Assembly: GCA_964567475.1 (NCBI GenBank)
Contig: CAZMMV010000021.1
Coordinates: forward strand, 1-23,153
Source of the DNA: CAZMMV01 sp964567475
GTDB lineage: Bacteria > Bacillota > Clostridia > Tissierellales > Tissierellaceae
DNA: 23,153 nt
Reading direction: 5' to 3'
Part shown: one piece after another, positions 7,494-15,471 of the stretch
How positions within the stretch are numbered: position 1 is the stretch's first letter
Layout of the letters: every line of letters begins with the position of its first letter
The notes under the pieces: model-generated
Database searches by the model: none
What the model was told of the DNA's origin: nothing
What the model saw: only the letters and a program-made list of their open reading frames with translations
Program-made: the position numbers and the translations under genes

Positions 7494-8210
7494 CTATATT
7501 AACTTTATCATTTCTTTTTTTAGTCTTTTAATTATTCTTTTTTCCAATCTTGATATATAAGATTGTGATATACCCAAAAGATCAGCTACTTCTTTCTGAG
7601 TCTTTCCTTCCCCGTCTTTTAAACCAAATCTCAATTCTACTATTACTCTTTCTCTATCAGAAAGTTTTTCTATAATCTGTTTTAATAAAGTCTTATCTAC
7701 TTCAGCCTCAATATCTTTAAATATGCTATCTCCATCTGTACCAAGAATATCTGATAAAAGCAGCTCATTGCCATCCCAATCTACATTCAATGGCTCATCT
7801 AAGGATATTTCCGATCTTAATTTGTTAGTTCGCCTTAAATACATTAATATTTCATTTTCAATACATTTAGATGCATAAGTAGCCAATTTAATTTTTTTAT
7901 CAGGATCAAAAGTATTTACTGCTTTTATAAGACCTATGGTGCCTATTGAAATAAGATCTTCTATAGCTATTTTAGTGTTATCAAATTTCCTAGCTATATA
8001 AACTACTAATCTTAAATTTCTTTCTATTAATACATTTTTCACACTTTCCTCTGTTTTTAATAAAGATAAATAATATAATTCTTCTTCTGGTTTAAGAGGT
8101 GGAGGCAAGACTTCACCACTACCAATATAGTGAACTTCTTTAACAAATCCTATTTTTTCTAAAAGTTTATATACTATTATTTTAAGTCTTATTTTGATTT
8201 TAATTAACAT
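7494..8210 (-). CDS. sigE: Mother-cell RNA polymerase sigma factor, pro-SigE
   Basis: SigE is the first mother-cell sigma factor. It is made as an inactive precursor anchored by an amphipathic basic pro-sequence (residues 1 to about 33, IKIKIRLKIIVYKLLEKIGF) that SpoIIGA removes. The cleavage context HYIGSGEVLPPPL (27-39) matches the Bacillus site (YYIGGSEALPPPL) closely. Region 2 (IEDLISIGTIGLIKAVNTFD) and region 4 (KEVADLLGISQSYISRLEK) are intact. The 238-residue length is normal. The start codon lies inside the end of spoIIGA (11-base overlap), so protease and substrate are translationally coupled, as expected for the spoIIG operon. Confidence 0.97.
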   Translation of the reverse strand: MLIKIKIRLKIIVYKLLEKIGFVKEVHYIGSGEVLPPPLKPEEELYYLSLLKTEESVKNVLIERNLRLVVYIARKFDNTKIAIEDLISIGTIGLIKAVNTFDPDKKIKLATYASKCIENEILMYLRRTNKLRSEISLDEPLNVDWDGNELLLSDILGTDGDSIFKDIEAEVDKTLLKQIIEKLSDRERVIVELRFGLKDGEGKTQKEVADLLGISQSYISRLEKRIIKRLKKEMIKLI

Positions 8211-9120
8211 TTTCTACTTCCCCCTTATTTATTATTTGCAAATTTAACAACCCATTATACTCTTCTTCATTAGATAATCTTCCGTTATAAATACCTATAA
8301 TAAGTTCTTCATATGTATATTCTTTTAATTCATAAGAAACCATAATATAGTCTGGCTTGAAACCAATTAATATACCGTTTTTTAATCCTACTGACTTAAA
8401 AGGTATTAGACTAATATTTATACTATCTTTTAAATCATCCATCACTCTTTCTAAAGCAATATAATTATTTTCACTATTTGTTTCAAATACTTTTTTGAAA
8501 TCTTCTGGTAATAATTCTTTTATAGTATTATATTCAACTATATAGACTGGTAATTTAGATAAAGGTTCAATCAAAGAATTTCCAGTATCTAGTAATGCAA
8601 TCATGGAAATACTTTGATTTTTAAATCCTATACTTACATTTAAAAGTTCTCTTTCCCGTAATACCTTTTCATGATAATATTCAATAATGTTTTTTATCAT
8701 TATCCCTCCTAATATTACTCCCATTATTAAATATTTAATTGAAAATCCCCCTAAAGCTCCTTTTTCTTTTGAAAAATATATATTCCAATCTATATTAAAA
8801 AAATATGCTCCTATACTAGCTCCAGCAAAAATAAAAGATACTAGGTAAAATCCAGACAATTGCTTAATATATAAACTTTTAGATTTTGCATTAAAAACTA
8901 ATTTAATAGTTATGGCTGATATAAAAAATTTCATATAAAATTTTGATATAAATAATAATCGAGGAAAAAAAAATACAAAAGGATAAAAGGCTAATATAAT
9001 AGCTGTAATTATTATTCTCTTATTTGAAACTTTTGTTTTTGTTATTAACTTAGTTATTTGCAATATAATATAATTTATAATTAAATTTTCAATATATAAG
9101 TATTCAGCAATTACATACAA
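8200..9120 (-). CDS. spoIIGA: Sporulation sigma-E factor-processing aspartic protease SpoIIGA
   Basis: SpoIIGA sits in the septal membrane and cleaves pro-SigE on the mother-cell side when signalled from the forespore. The N-terminal half (about residues 5-145) is a run of about five hydrophobic membrane segments; the C-terminal half is the protease domain, with the single catalytic aspartate D178 in ALLDTGNSL, as is usual for a protein that dimerises to form its active site. Length (306) is normal. The start is TTG, preceded by GGGGG at eight bases; the only nearby ATG is out of frame. A likely Spo0A-controlled promoter lies upstream and sigE overlaps the 3' end. Confidence 0.95.
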   Translation of the reverse strand: MYVIAEYLYIENLIINYIILQITKLITKTKVSNKRIIITAIILAFYPFVFFFPRLLFISKFYMKFFISAITIKLVFNAKSKSLYIKQLSGFYLVSFIFAGASIGAYFFNIDWNIYFSKEKGALGGFSIKYLIMGVILGGIMIKNIIEYYHEKVLRERELLNVSIGFKNQSISMIALLDTGNSLIEPLSKLPVYIVEYNTIKELLPEDFKKVFETNSENNYIALERVMDDLKDSINISLIPFKSVGLKNGILIGFKPDYIMVSYELKEYTYEELIIGIYNGRLSNEEEYNGLLNLQIINKGEVENVN

Positions 9121-9158
9121 TAAAGTTTCCCCCTATATTTTATAATATCTATACTTAT

Positions 9159-9192
9159 AGTATAAAACATAAACCCTATTTATTTTGTCATA
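9159..9192 (-). promoter_or_regulatory. Likely Spo0A-type promoter of the spoIIGA-sigE operon
   Basis: Minus-strand ATGACA (9191-9186, one mismatch to TTGACA) and TATACT (9164-9159, one mismatch to TATAAT) are separated by 21 bp rather than 17. Overlapping the -35 is TATGACAAA (9192-9184), which matches eight of nine positions of the reverse of the 0A box TTTGTCRAA. The Bacillus spoIIG promoter is known for an over-long (22 bp) spacer with 0A boxes next to the -35, so the arrangement is what one would expect here. The start would be near 9152. Confidence 0.55.
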
Positions 9193-9197
9193 CTTTG

Positions 9198-9241
9198 GAG
9201 CAATAAAAAAAGTGTATCTCGTCAAAAGATACACTTTTTTT
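9198..9241 (-). terminator. Strong rho-independent terminator after ftsZ
   Basis: A 15-bp stem (9205-9219 with 9227-9241) has core AGTGTATCT/AGATACACT flanked by runs of A and T, with a 7-base loop. Read on the minus strand it ends in seven T residues. It begins eight bases after the ftsZ stop and closes the division gene cluster before spoIIGA. The A/T runs on both sides would also permit plus-strand termination, though no plus-strand gene is present. Confidence 0.92.
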
Positions 9242-9248
9242 TATTAAT

Positions 9249-10355
9249 TTATTTTTTATCTCTACTTTTATCTCTTCTTCTAAGAAATATAGGAATGTCT
9301 AATTCCTCTTCTTCATCCAGTGAAACTTCTCCTTCTTCACTTAAATCTTCCTCATTATTTAGATCGCTTTTATTTGATTTTTCTTCATTTACTGACACAT
9401 TACTAATGTCAAAGCCTGTCGCAATAACAGTTATTTTTATTTCTTCTTTTAAATCTTCATCAATTCCTGCACCAAAAATAATGTTTGCATCCTTATCTAC
9501 TGATGATCTTATTAAATCTGCTGCTTCATTAACTTCAAATATTCCTAAATCTTCTCCACCAGTAATATTTAATAATACTGACTTGGCACCTTCAATTGAA
9601 GTTTCTAATAATGGTGATTGTATAGCTTGTTTTGCTGCATCTGTAGCCCTATTATCTCCAGTAGCCATACCTATACCCATATGTGCTATACCTTTGTCTG
9701 CCATAATTGTTTTTACGTCGGCAAAGTCCAAGTTTATTAAATTTGGTACAGCTATTAAATCAGAAATACCTTGTATACCTTGTTTAAGAACCTCATCTGC
9801 CATAATAAAAGCTTCTACCATAGTAGTCTTTTTATCCGCTATTTGAAGTAATCTATCATTGGGAATTATAACTAATGTATCCACTTTATCTTTTAACGCA
9901 CTTATACCTTGACTAGCATGTTTTAACCTTTTAGGACCCTCAAACATAAAAGGTTTAGTTACAACTCCTACTGTTAAAATTCCTAGCTCCTTTGCTATTT
10001 CAGCTACTACAGGAGCAGCACCAGTACCTGTCCCACCACCCATACCAGCAGTTATAAATATCATATCTGCTCCCTTTATGGATTCTAATATCTCATTTCT
10101 ATTTTCCTCTGCAGCCTTTGATCCAATTTCCGGATTTGCACCTGCCCCTAAACCCTTGGTCAGCTTCTCACCTATTTGTAATTTTATTTCTGCCCTTGAT
10201 GAATATAAGGCTTGTCTATCTGTATTCATAGCAATAAAATCAATCCCACGCAAACCAGAATCAATCATCCTATTGACTGCATTGTTTCCACCACCACCGA
10301 CTCCTATTACTTTTATCTTAGCAAATTGATCCACATCAACATCAAAATCAAACAT
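9249..10355 (-). CDS. ftsZ: Cell division protein FtsZ
   Basis: FtsZ is the tubulin-like GTPase that forms the division ring. The 368 residues include GVGGGGNNAVNRM (18-30), the tubulin signature GGGTGTGAAP (106-115), NLDFADVKTIM (T7 loop region), an acidic linker rich in E, D and S (about 328-352), and a C-terminal peptide DIPIFLRRRDKSRDKK that would dock on FtsA, SepF or similar. An AGGGGGAGAAG site precedes the ATG. There is no ftsA between sbp and ftsZ, where Bacillus has it, so membrane anchoring presumably depends on a gene elsewhere. A strong terminator follows. Confidence 0.98.
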   Translation of the reverse strand: MFDFDVDVDQFAKIKVIGVGGGGNNAVNRMIDSGLRGIDFIAMNTDRQALYSSRAEIKLQIGEKLTKGLGAGANPEIGSKAAEENRNEILESIKGADMIFITAGMGGGTGTGAAPVVAEIAKELGILTVGVVTKPFMFEGPKRLKHASQGISALKDKVDTLVIIPNDRLLQIADKKTTMVEAFIMADEVLKQGIQGISDLIAVPNLINLDFADVKTIMADKGIAHMGIGMATGDNRATDAAKQAIQSPLLETSIEGAKSVLLNITGGEDLGIFEVNEAADLIRSSVDKDANIIFGAGIDEDLKEEIKITVIATGFDISNVSVNEEKSNKSDLNNEEDLSEEGEVSLDEEEELDIPIFLRRRDKSRDKK

Positions 10356-10400
10356 AACTTCTCCCCCTTAACTTATAATATCTAATTTTTTATATTTAAA

Positions 10401-10757
10401 TTAATTTTTATTAATTTTAGACTTCTTCCTATTAAATAACAAATGTCTTCTTATCTGGGCAAAGTTTTCAAATAGCCTTGCTCCAAATGTAACTATAGCT
10501 GCATAATATAGTGGTACTCCTAGTCTATCACCTAAATAAGCTAAGAATGCTGCTATTATAGCATTTCCAAAAAAACCTGAAATAAAAATACTAATATTAA
10601 ATTGTTTTTCAAGATTTGCTCTTATCCCACCAAATACTGAATCTAAGCAAGCTAATGTGGCAACTGAAACATAAAGGGAATATGAAGCATTATAAGTAAA
10701 AGGTAAATAAAATCCAATAACTGCCCCAACTAGTATTCCAATAATTGCAAAAATCAA
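10401..10757 (-). CDS. sbp: Small basic membrane protein Sbp (DUF1290)
   Basis: This 118-residue protein is a DUF1290 small basic protein, found between the DUF881 genes and ftsA/ftsZ in Bacillus; its exact function is not established. Three hydrophobic stretches (about residues 1-23, 26-42 and 55-95) suggest a polytopic membrane protein, ending in a basic tail (RRHLLFNRKKSKINKN). CLDSVFGGIRANLE and GARLFENFAQIRRHLL match the family core. The start is TTG, one base after the ylxX stop, with GGGGGATTAAA before it; no nearer ATG gives the family N-terminus. Confidence 0.9.
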   Translation of the reverse strand: MIFAIIGILVGAVIGFYLPFTYNASYSLYVSVATLACLDSVFGGIRANLEKQFNISIFISGFFGNAIIAAFLAYLGDRLGVPLYYAAIVTFGARLFENFAQIRRHLLFNRKKSKINKN

Positions 10758-10758
10758 T

Positions 10759-11484
10759 TTAATCCCCCTCCCCTAATGGCTTTGCATATTTAAAGTTAAA
10801 TGTACCTTCATAAGCAGGGATTCTTACAGAGTCATCTACCTCTACATCAAAACCCTTGTAATATACATTCTTTAATATATCTCCATTAGTTCCAGGAGCA
10901 GATACAGAAGCCATCAATAATTTTGGATCACCTATTGCTTTAATAACAAAAGGTGGCGCTGAAGTATTTCCATTTGTTCGTATAACTGGTCCTGCACACT
11001 TAATCTCAGAAGTAGATACTACTCTTTCACCATTGATACTTATGGCTTCAGCACCAGCCACTCTAAGATCATTAACAATATTTAAAATATCAACATCATG
11101 AATTAAATCCAGGTTGATATTAAACCACCAATCTCTTTTTTCTTGATTATCATACATTTTAACTACAATACCAGGTCCTTTAATTTCTAAATTTCCTGAA
11201 TGCATCTTATTTGTTTTTAAATCTCCTATTAATATATCAATAATGTTATCATCACCCTTAGAAATATTCTCTAGTGTTATCAATTTTTCTTCTTTACTTG
11301 CTATTATTTTATCTAATTCAGCTATTTCCTTATAAATATTATCTATTTCATTTTTTGTTACTTGCAGAGATTTTATAGTAACAGGAGTATAAAATTCAAC
11401 TTTCATCTTTATTTGTACAGCAATAATAAATCCTACAATAATACTAAATAAAGTTAAAATAATCTTCCCCTTGTTTTTTTTCAT
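10759..11484 (-). CDS. DUF881 protein, YlxX type
   Basis: This 241-residue protein has one N-terminal membrane segment (about 7-25), a predicted coiled coil (about 40-75, IDNIYKEIAELDKIIASKEE) and an extracytoplasmic DUF881 domain with GPGIVVKMYD, VAGAEAISINGERV and APPFVIKAIGD. Its function is unknown; the family sits in division gene clusters of Gram-positive bacteria. It is the second of two adjacent DUF881 paralogues, as in Bacillus ylxW-ylxX, 14 bases after the first and one base before sbp. Confidence 0.88.
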   Translation of the reverse strand: MKKNKGKIILTLFSIIVGFIIAVQIKMKVEFYTPVTIKSLQVTKNEIDNIYKEIAELDKIIASKEEKLITLENISKGDDNIIDILIGDLKTNKMHSGNLEIKGPGIVVKMYDNQEKRDWWFNINLDLIHDVDILNIVNDLRVAGAEAISINGERVVSTSEIKCAGPVIRTNGNTSAPPFVIKAIGDPKLLMASVSAPGTNGDILKNVYYKGFDVEVDDSVRIPAYEGTFNFKYAKPLGEGD

Positions 11485-11498
11485 ATTTATCTCCTCTA

Positions 11499-12227
11499 TT
11501 ATTTCAAATTCTCTTCTACAGGACTAGAATAAATAAATTCTTTTATCTTTCTATATTTTGGTATTTCAATTATTTTTTCTTTATTTACTTGAACTATATA
11601 ATCATAATTCCTAATCCACTGAACTATTCCACCTTTTAAATTTAATGCAGATTCTAACTTTTGAGCATCACCTATAGCCTTTATTACAATAGGTGAATTA
11701 GTTGAAGCTCCATTAATTTCTATAATATTTCCAGCCTTTTCTATTTCTGTAAAAGCAGTATATCTTTGATCATTTATAGATATTGCTTCAGCATCTGCAG
11801 CATTTAAGACAGACACAACTTGAAGTACTAGTTCCAGTTCATCTACAAGACTATATTCATTACCAAATTGTACATCTACAGGTGGATCATTTATTTCTAT
11901 TACAACTCCAGGACCTTCTAAATCTAAATATCCTGCCAACATCCTATATTTCATTGTATCTTTATATAAATTTTCTGCATATACGTTTTTATCTACCTCT
12001 TGACTCTCATATTGTTTTATTTTAGATTCTAATTCTTCTATTGTATTTCTTTGAACATCTCTTTCTTCCTGAACTCTTTTTAGCTCTATTGCCAATTGTT
12101 GTGCTCTCTGAGTAGGTAATATTCCTTCTCCAGCCGTATCTTTTATAGTATTAAATTGGATGGATAAAATTATACCTAAAATAACTGATATTAGTCCCAA
12201 AGCCATATAATTATGCCATTTTTTCAT
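11499..12227 (-). CDS. DUF881 protein, YlxW type
   Basis: This 242-residue single-pass membrane protein has a membrane segment near 9-25, a strong heptad-rich coiled coil (about 40-80, VQEERDVQRNTIEELESKIK) and a DUF881 domain with LEGPGVVIEINDP (about 104-116), NAADAEAISINDQR and SPIVIKAIGD. It is clearly a paralogue of the next gene: the same motifs occur in the same order. The role is unknown, but position between divIB and sbp/ftsZ suggests a link to septum formation. The ATG lies one base after the ftsQ stop, so translation is probably coupled. Confidence 0.88.
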   Translation of the reverse strand: MKKWHNYMALGLISVILGIILSIQFNTIKDTAGEGILPTQRAQQLAIELKRVQEERDVQRNTIEELESKIKQYESQEVDKNVYAENLYKDTMKYRMLAGYLDLEGPGVVIEINDPPVDVQFGNEYSLVDELELVLQVVSVLNAADAEAISINDQRYTAFTEIEKAGNIIEINGASTNSPIVIKAIGDAQKLESALNLKGGIVQWIRNYDYIVQVNKEKIIEIPKYRKIKEFIYSSPVEENLK

Positions 12228-12228
12228 T

Positions 12229-12987
12229 TTATCCTTCTTCCTCCTCTTCTAATACAATGATTGGATTTTCTCCTCTATCCATTAAAATCATCTTACACTT
12301 TAATTCTTTCTTTTTTAAATCCTTTAAAACTTCTTTTAATAGGTTCAACTTATATTTTACATTATCTATGCTACCAAAGGCAACCTCTATACCATTAAAA
12401 AGTAATATATTTGCCTTATTATTATCTAACATATAAATTTCTTCCATTTCTGGTAACAAATCTAAGGTTTGTCCTTCTCTTATAAAATCAATATTAATAT
12501 CCTCTATATCAGAAAAAAAATTATCTCCAATAGACTTATTATCAACCTCAAAGCCTATTAATAGGGGTAATCCATAAATTTTTTCATCTACATTATCTAA
12601 TATAATTCCCTCTTCATCAAGAATAATAAACGATGAAATATTTTTTATTTGTATTGCTTCTTTTCTCTCAACCACATCAATAATTACAGTTTTAGGAAAT
12701 TTTCTTTTAATTTTAACTTCTTTTATATAAGGTAATTTTTTTATATTCTTTTTACTATCTTTTATACTTACTTTAAATATATTTTCTTTTTTTTCTATAT
12801 TTGAAATAGCTATAATAGTTTTATGTAAGACTTTATTATTGCCCGTTACTTTTATATTGTTTATTAAAAAAAATTCTGTTTTTAAAGCTAAAATAAAAAT
12901 TAAAAATAATAAGGATAATGACAACATAATCCCAAGAAAAAATTTTCTTCTTCTATTTTTTTTTTGTACTCTAGTCATTTTTTTCAT
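12229..12987 (-). CDS. ftsQ: Cell division protein FtsQ/DivIB
   Basis: FtsQ/DivIB joins FtsL and its partner DivIC to the septal synthase FtsW-PBP. The chosen protein (252 residues) has a very basic cytoplasmic tail (MKKMTRVQKKNRRRK), one membrane segment (about 17-35), a POTRA domain (INNIKVTGNNKVLHKTI onward to about residue 105, KRKFPKTVIIDVVERKEAI) and a beta domain ending in an acidic tail (EEEEEG). I chose ATG 12987 since AGAGGTG lies five bases upstream; the longer reading starts with TTG at 13029 in the loop of a small hairpin at the murA stop and has no ribosome site. Confidence 0.9.
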   Translation of the reverse strand: MKKMTRVQKKNRRRKFFLGIMLSLSLLFLIFILALKTEFFLINNIKVTGNNKVLHKTIIAISNIEKKENIFKVSIKDSKKNIKKLPYIKEVKIKRKFPKTVIIDVVERKEAIQIKNISSFIILDEEGIILDNVDEKIYGLPLLIGFEVDNKSIGDNFFSDIEDINIDFIREGQTLDLLPEMEEIYMLDNNKANILLFNGIEVAFGSIDNVKYKLNLLKEVLKDLKKKELKCKMILMDRGENPIIVLEEEEEG

Positions 12988-13035
12988 TTTTTCACCTCTG
13001 AGCTTGTCCAAATAAACAACTAGCAGCAAAAGCTG

Positions 13036-14289
13036 CTATTCTATCTTTATAATATCTGCACCTAAGTCTCTTAACCTTAAATGAAAATCTTCATATCCTC
13101 TTTCAATATGATAAATATCTTTAACCTCTGTAGTGCCATTAGCTACAAGACCTGCTAGAACTAATGCTGCTCCACCTCTTAAGTCTTTTGCTGTAGTCTT
13201 AGCTCCTGTTAGTTCCTTTACTCCATTTATAACAGCAACCTTGCCAAAGGTCTTTATATTAGCACCCATACGACTTAATTCTTCCGCATGTTTAAATCTA
13301 TTCTCAAATACAGTTTCAGATATAATACTTGTTCCATTTCCTATGGATAAAAGAGACATAATTTGAGCTTGCATATCAGTAGGAAATCCAGGATAAGGAA
13401 GCGTCTGTATCATTTCAATAGAATTTACCCTTTTAGGCCCTAAAACTTTCACTGAATTGCCCTTAGTATATATAGCAGCGCCTGTTTCCTTTAATTTGGC
13501 AATAATACTTTGAATATGTTCAACTACAATATCATTAATTATAATGTCTCCTCCAGTTATAGCAGCAATAGTCATAAATGTACCTGCTACAATCCTATCT
13601 GGAATTATACTATGACTTAAGTCTTTAAGTGTTTTTACCCCTTCAATTCTAATAATGGAAGTACCTGCACCTGAGACTTTTGCCCCTGCTTTATTTAAGT
13701 AATTTTGTAAATCTATTATCTCTGGTTCTCTTGCTGCATTTCTAATTAAAGTTATTCCCTCTGCTCTTACTCCTGCTAAGATTATATTTTCTGTTGCGCC
13801 TACAGAAGGATAGTCTAATTGTATATCACATCCTTTTAAGCCTTTACTTTTACAGTGTAATAGTCCATGAGATTCTTCTATTTCTACCCCCATACTTCTA
13901 AGAGCTTTAATGTGTAAATCTATAGGTCTAGGTCCAATTTCACATCCACCTGGATAAGACACTATCACCTCTCCACTTCTAGCCAATATAGCACCCATAA
14001 GAATAATTGAGGATCTCATTTCTCGAACTAAATCTTCTGGCACCACTATTTCACTTAAGCTACTGGAATCAACTACCATAGTATTGCCTATTCTCTGAAC
14101 ATTACACCCTAAAGATATTAATATGTTTTCCATTATTCTTACATCCCTTAAGTTAGGAACATTAAACAATGTACTTTTATTTCCCCCTATTACAGTGGCA
14201 GCTAAAATGGGTAATACAGCATTTTTAGCACCATAAATTGATACTTCGCCTGATACTTTATTGCCCCCATTAATAATATATTTTTCCAC
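13036..14289 (-). CDS. murA: UDP-N-acetylglucosamine 1-carboxyvinyltransferase
   Basis: MurA transfers enolpyruvate from phosphoenolpyruvate to UDP-GlcNAc, the first committed step of peptidoglycan synthesis. The 417 residues contain the substrate-binding K22-N23 (GAKNAVLPIL) and the catalytic cysteine C116 in the loop PGGCEIGPRPIDLH, so the protein should be fosfomycin-sensitive. The ending DFHLRLRDLGADI is typical. The start is GTG, with GGAGG seven bases before it. Many Bacillota have two murA copies; whether this is the only one cannot be told here. The 70-base gap upstream holds a possible promoter and alternative stem-loops. In this cluster it takes the place where murC or murB might be expected. 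Confidence 0.97.
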   Translation of the reverse strand: MEKYIINGGNKVSGEVSIYGAKNAVLPILAATVIGGNKSTLFNVPNLRDVRIMENILISLGCNVQRIGNTMVVDSSSLSEIVVPEDLVREMRSSIILMGAILARSGEVIVSYPGGCEIGPRPIDLHIKALRSMGVEIEESHGLLHCKSKGLKGCDIQLDYPSVGATENIILAGVRAEGITLIRNAAREPEIIDLQNYLNKAGAKVSGAGTSIIRIEGVKTLKDLSHSIIPDRIVAGTFMTIAAITGGDIIINDIVVEHIQSIIAKLKETGAAIYTKGNSVKVLGPKRVNSIEMIQTLPYPGFPTDMQAQIMSLLSIGNGTSIISETVFENRFKHAEELSRMGANIKTFGKVAVINGVKELTGAKTTAKDLRGGAALVLAGLVANGTTEVKDIYHIERGYEDFHLRLRDLGADIIKIE

Positions 14290-14297
14290 CTAAACAC

Positions 14298-14352
14298 CTC
14301 CATATACATACAATCAAGTATATGATTATATTATGCATATGCTTGGATGGAG
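14298..14352 (-). promoter_or_regulatory. Structured leader before murA with alternative stem-loops
   Basis: Three pairings overlap on the minus strand. CTCCAT (14352-14347) can pair with ATGGAG (14303-14298), which contains most of the murA ribosome site. CAAGCATATG (14346-14337 region) can pair with CATATACTTG (14324-14315) with one mismatch. The same CATATAC can instead pair with GTATATG (14307-14301), which abuts the ribosome site. The last two are mutually exclusive, as in attenuators, although AT-rich DNA forms such repeats easily. Confidence 0.4.
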
Positions 14353-14358
14353 TTACAA
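14330..14358 (-). promoter_or_regulatory. Possible SigA promoter of murA
   Basis: Minus-strand TTGTAA (14358-14353) and CATAAT (14335-14330) are 17 bp apart, matching four and five of six consensus bases. The start would be near 14323, giving a leader of about 34 bases. It lies directly after the murG stop, in one of the few sizeable gaps of the cluster. Confidence 0.4.
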
Positions 14359-14359
14359 A

Positions 14360-15466
14360 TTATTTATTAATAATAGATTTTATCTCTTTAAATATTTTAT
14401 TTCCTGCATCTATTTTGCCTAATGCTTTACTAGAATTCTTCATTAACAAAAGCTTTTTTTCATCATATATAATATTATTTATTATACTCCACAAAGTATC
14501 TTTTTTTAAATCTTTCTCTAATATTAAAATAGATGCTCCATTTTTTTCAAATTCTCTAGCATTATATTCTTGATGATTTTCAGCAGTATAGGCCTTAGGG
14601 ATTAATATACTTGGAAGTCCAATAGCAGATAATTCCGCCAATGTAATAGCTCCCGCTGATGTTATTACAAGAGATGCAATATTTATAGCCTCTGGCATTT
14701 TATATAAATAAGGTATTACTTTTATATTTTTATTTAAAGATATATTTTCATTTTCTAATTTGTCCACAAAACTTTTATAGTGTCTTTTTCCAGTTACATG
14801 TATTATTTGTAATTTTCCTAACTTATTAGCCTTTTTTATAAAATTATACATTTCATCATTAAGTTTTTTCTGTCCACCACTACCTCCAAATGACAATATA
14901 AATGGCATCGCCTTATCTATACCCATTTCTTTATAAGCTTTATCTTTATTTATTTCAAGTATTTCTCTTCTTATAGGATTTCCAGTCAATACTACTCTAT
15001 CAGGGTGTTTAAAATATTTCTTTGATCCTTCAAATGTAACTGCTACCCTATCTACATATCTAGATAAAATTTTATTTGTTATTCCAGGAAAAGCATTTTG
15101 CTCATGTATAAGTCCTGGTATTTTTTTCTTTTTTGCCATATATACAACTGGACCACAAACATAACCACCGGTACCTATAACTACATCTGGTTTAAATTCA
15201 TTAATTATCTTTCTCGAATCATTTATTCCAAGTAAAAGTTCTTTTACCGATATAAAAAAATCCTTATTTATCTTTCTAGGCATTCCTTTTACCCTAATTG
15301 TCTTAAAATCAAATCCAGATTTTGGAACAAGTTCTGCCTCTAATCCTTTTTCAGTACCTACGTATAAAATCTCAGCATCTTTTTCATTAAATCTTATTTC
15401 ATTTGCAATTGCCAAAGCAGGATAAATATGTCCTCCTGTCCCTCCACCTGTAATTAAGTATTTCAT
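14360..15466 (-). CDS. murG: UDP-GlcNAc:lipid I GlcNAc transferase MurG
   Basis: MurG adds GlcNAc to lipid I on the inner membrane face to make lipid II. From ATG 15466 the protein has 368 residues, starting MKYLITGGGTGGHIYPALAI with the glycine-rich acceptor loop; HEQNAFPGITNK, TGNPIRREI, FGGSGGQKKLND and SAGAITLAELSAIGLPSILIP follow in family order. In the last motif the residue before AGA is serine where Bacillus, as I recall it, has arginine. I reject the TTG at 15475 because it directly abuts the AGGAG site, which is nine bases from the ATG. ftsW ends five bases upstream. Confidence 0.95.
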   Translation of the reverse strand: MKYLITGGGTGGHIYPALAIANEIRFNEKDAEILYVGTEKGLEAELVPKSGFDFKTIRVKGMPRKINKDFFISVKELLLGINDSRKIINEFKPDVVIGTGGYVCGPVVYMAKKKKIPGLIHEQNAFPGITNKILSRYVDRVAVTFEGSKKYFKHPDRVVLTGNPIRREILEINKDKAYKEMGIDKAMPFILSFGGSGGQKKLNDEMYNFIKKANKLGKLQIIHVTGKRHYKSFVDKLENENISLNKNIKVIPYLYKMPEAINIASLVITSAGAITLAELSAIGLPSILIPKAYTAENHQEYNAREFEKNGASILILEKDLKKDTLWSIINNIIYDEKKLLLMKNSSKALGKIDAGNKIFKEIKSIINK

Positions 15467-15471
15467 TTTTT

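Noticed and set aside
9295..9846. Long plus-strand open frame (183 codons) inside ftsZ
   Set aside because: Its serine- and isoleucine-rich translation is the antisense of an intact ftsZ, there is no ribosome site or recognisable domain, and similar shadows occur opposite murA, murE, spoVD and ord.
13021..13038. Perfect 7-bp hairpin TAGCAGC/GCTGCTA with AAAA loop at the murA stop
   Set aside because: The stem is short and the minus-strand tail (GTTGTTTATTTGG) is not a convincing terminator; it lies between tightly linked genes, so I do not call it a feature.
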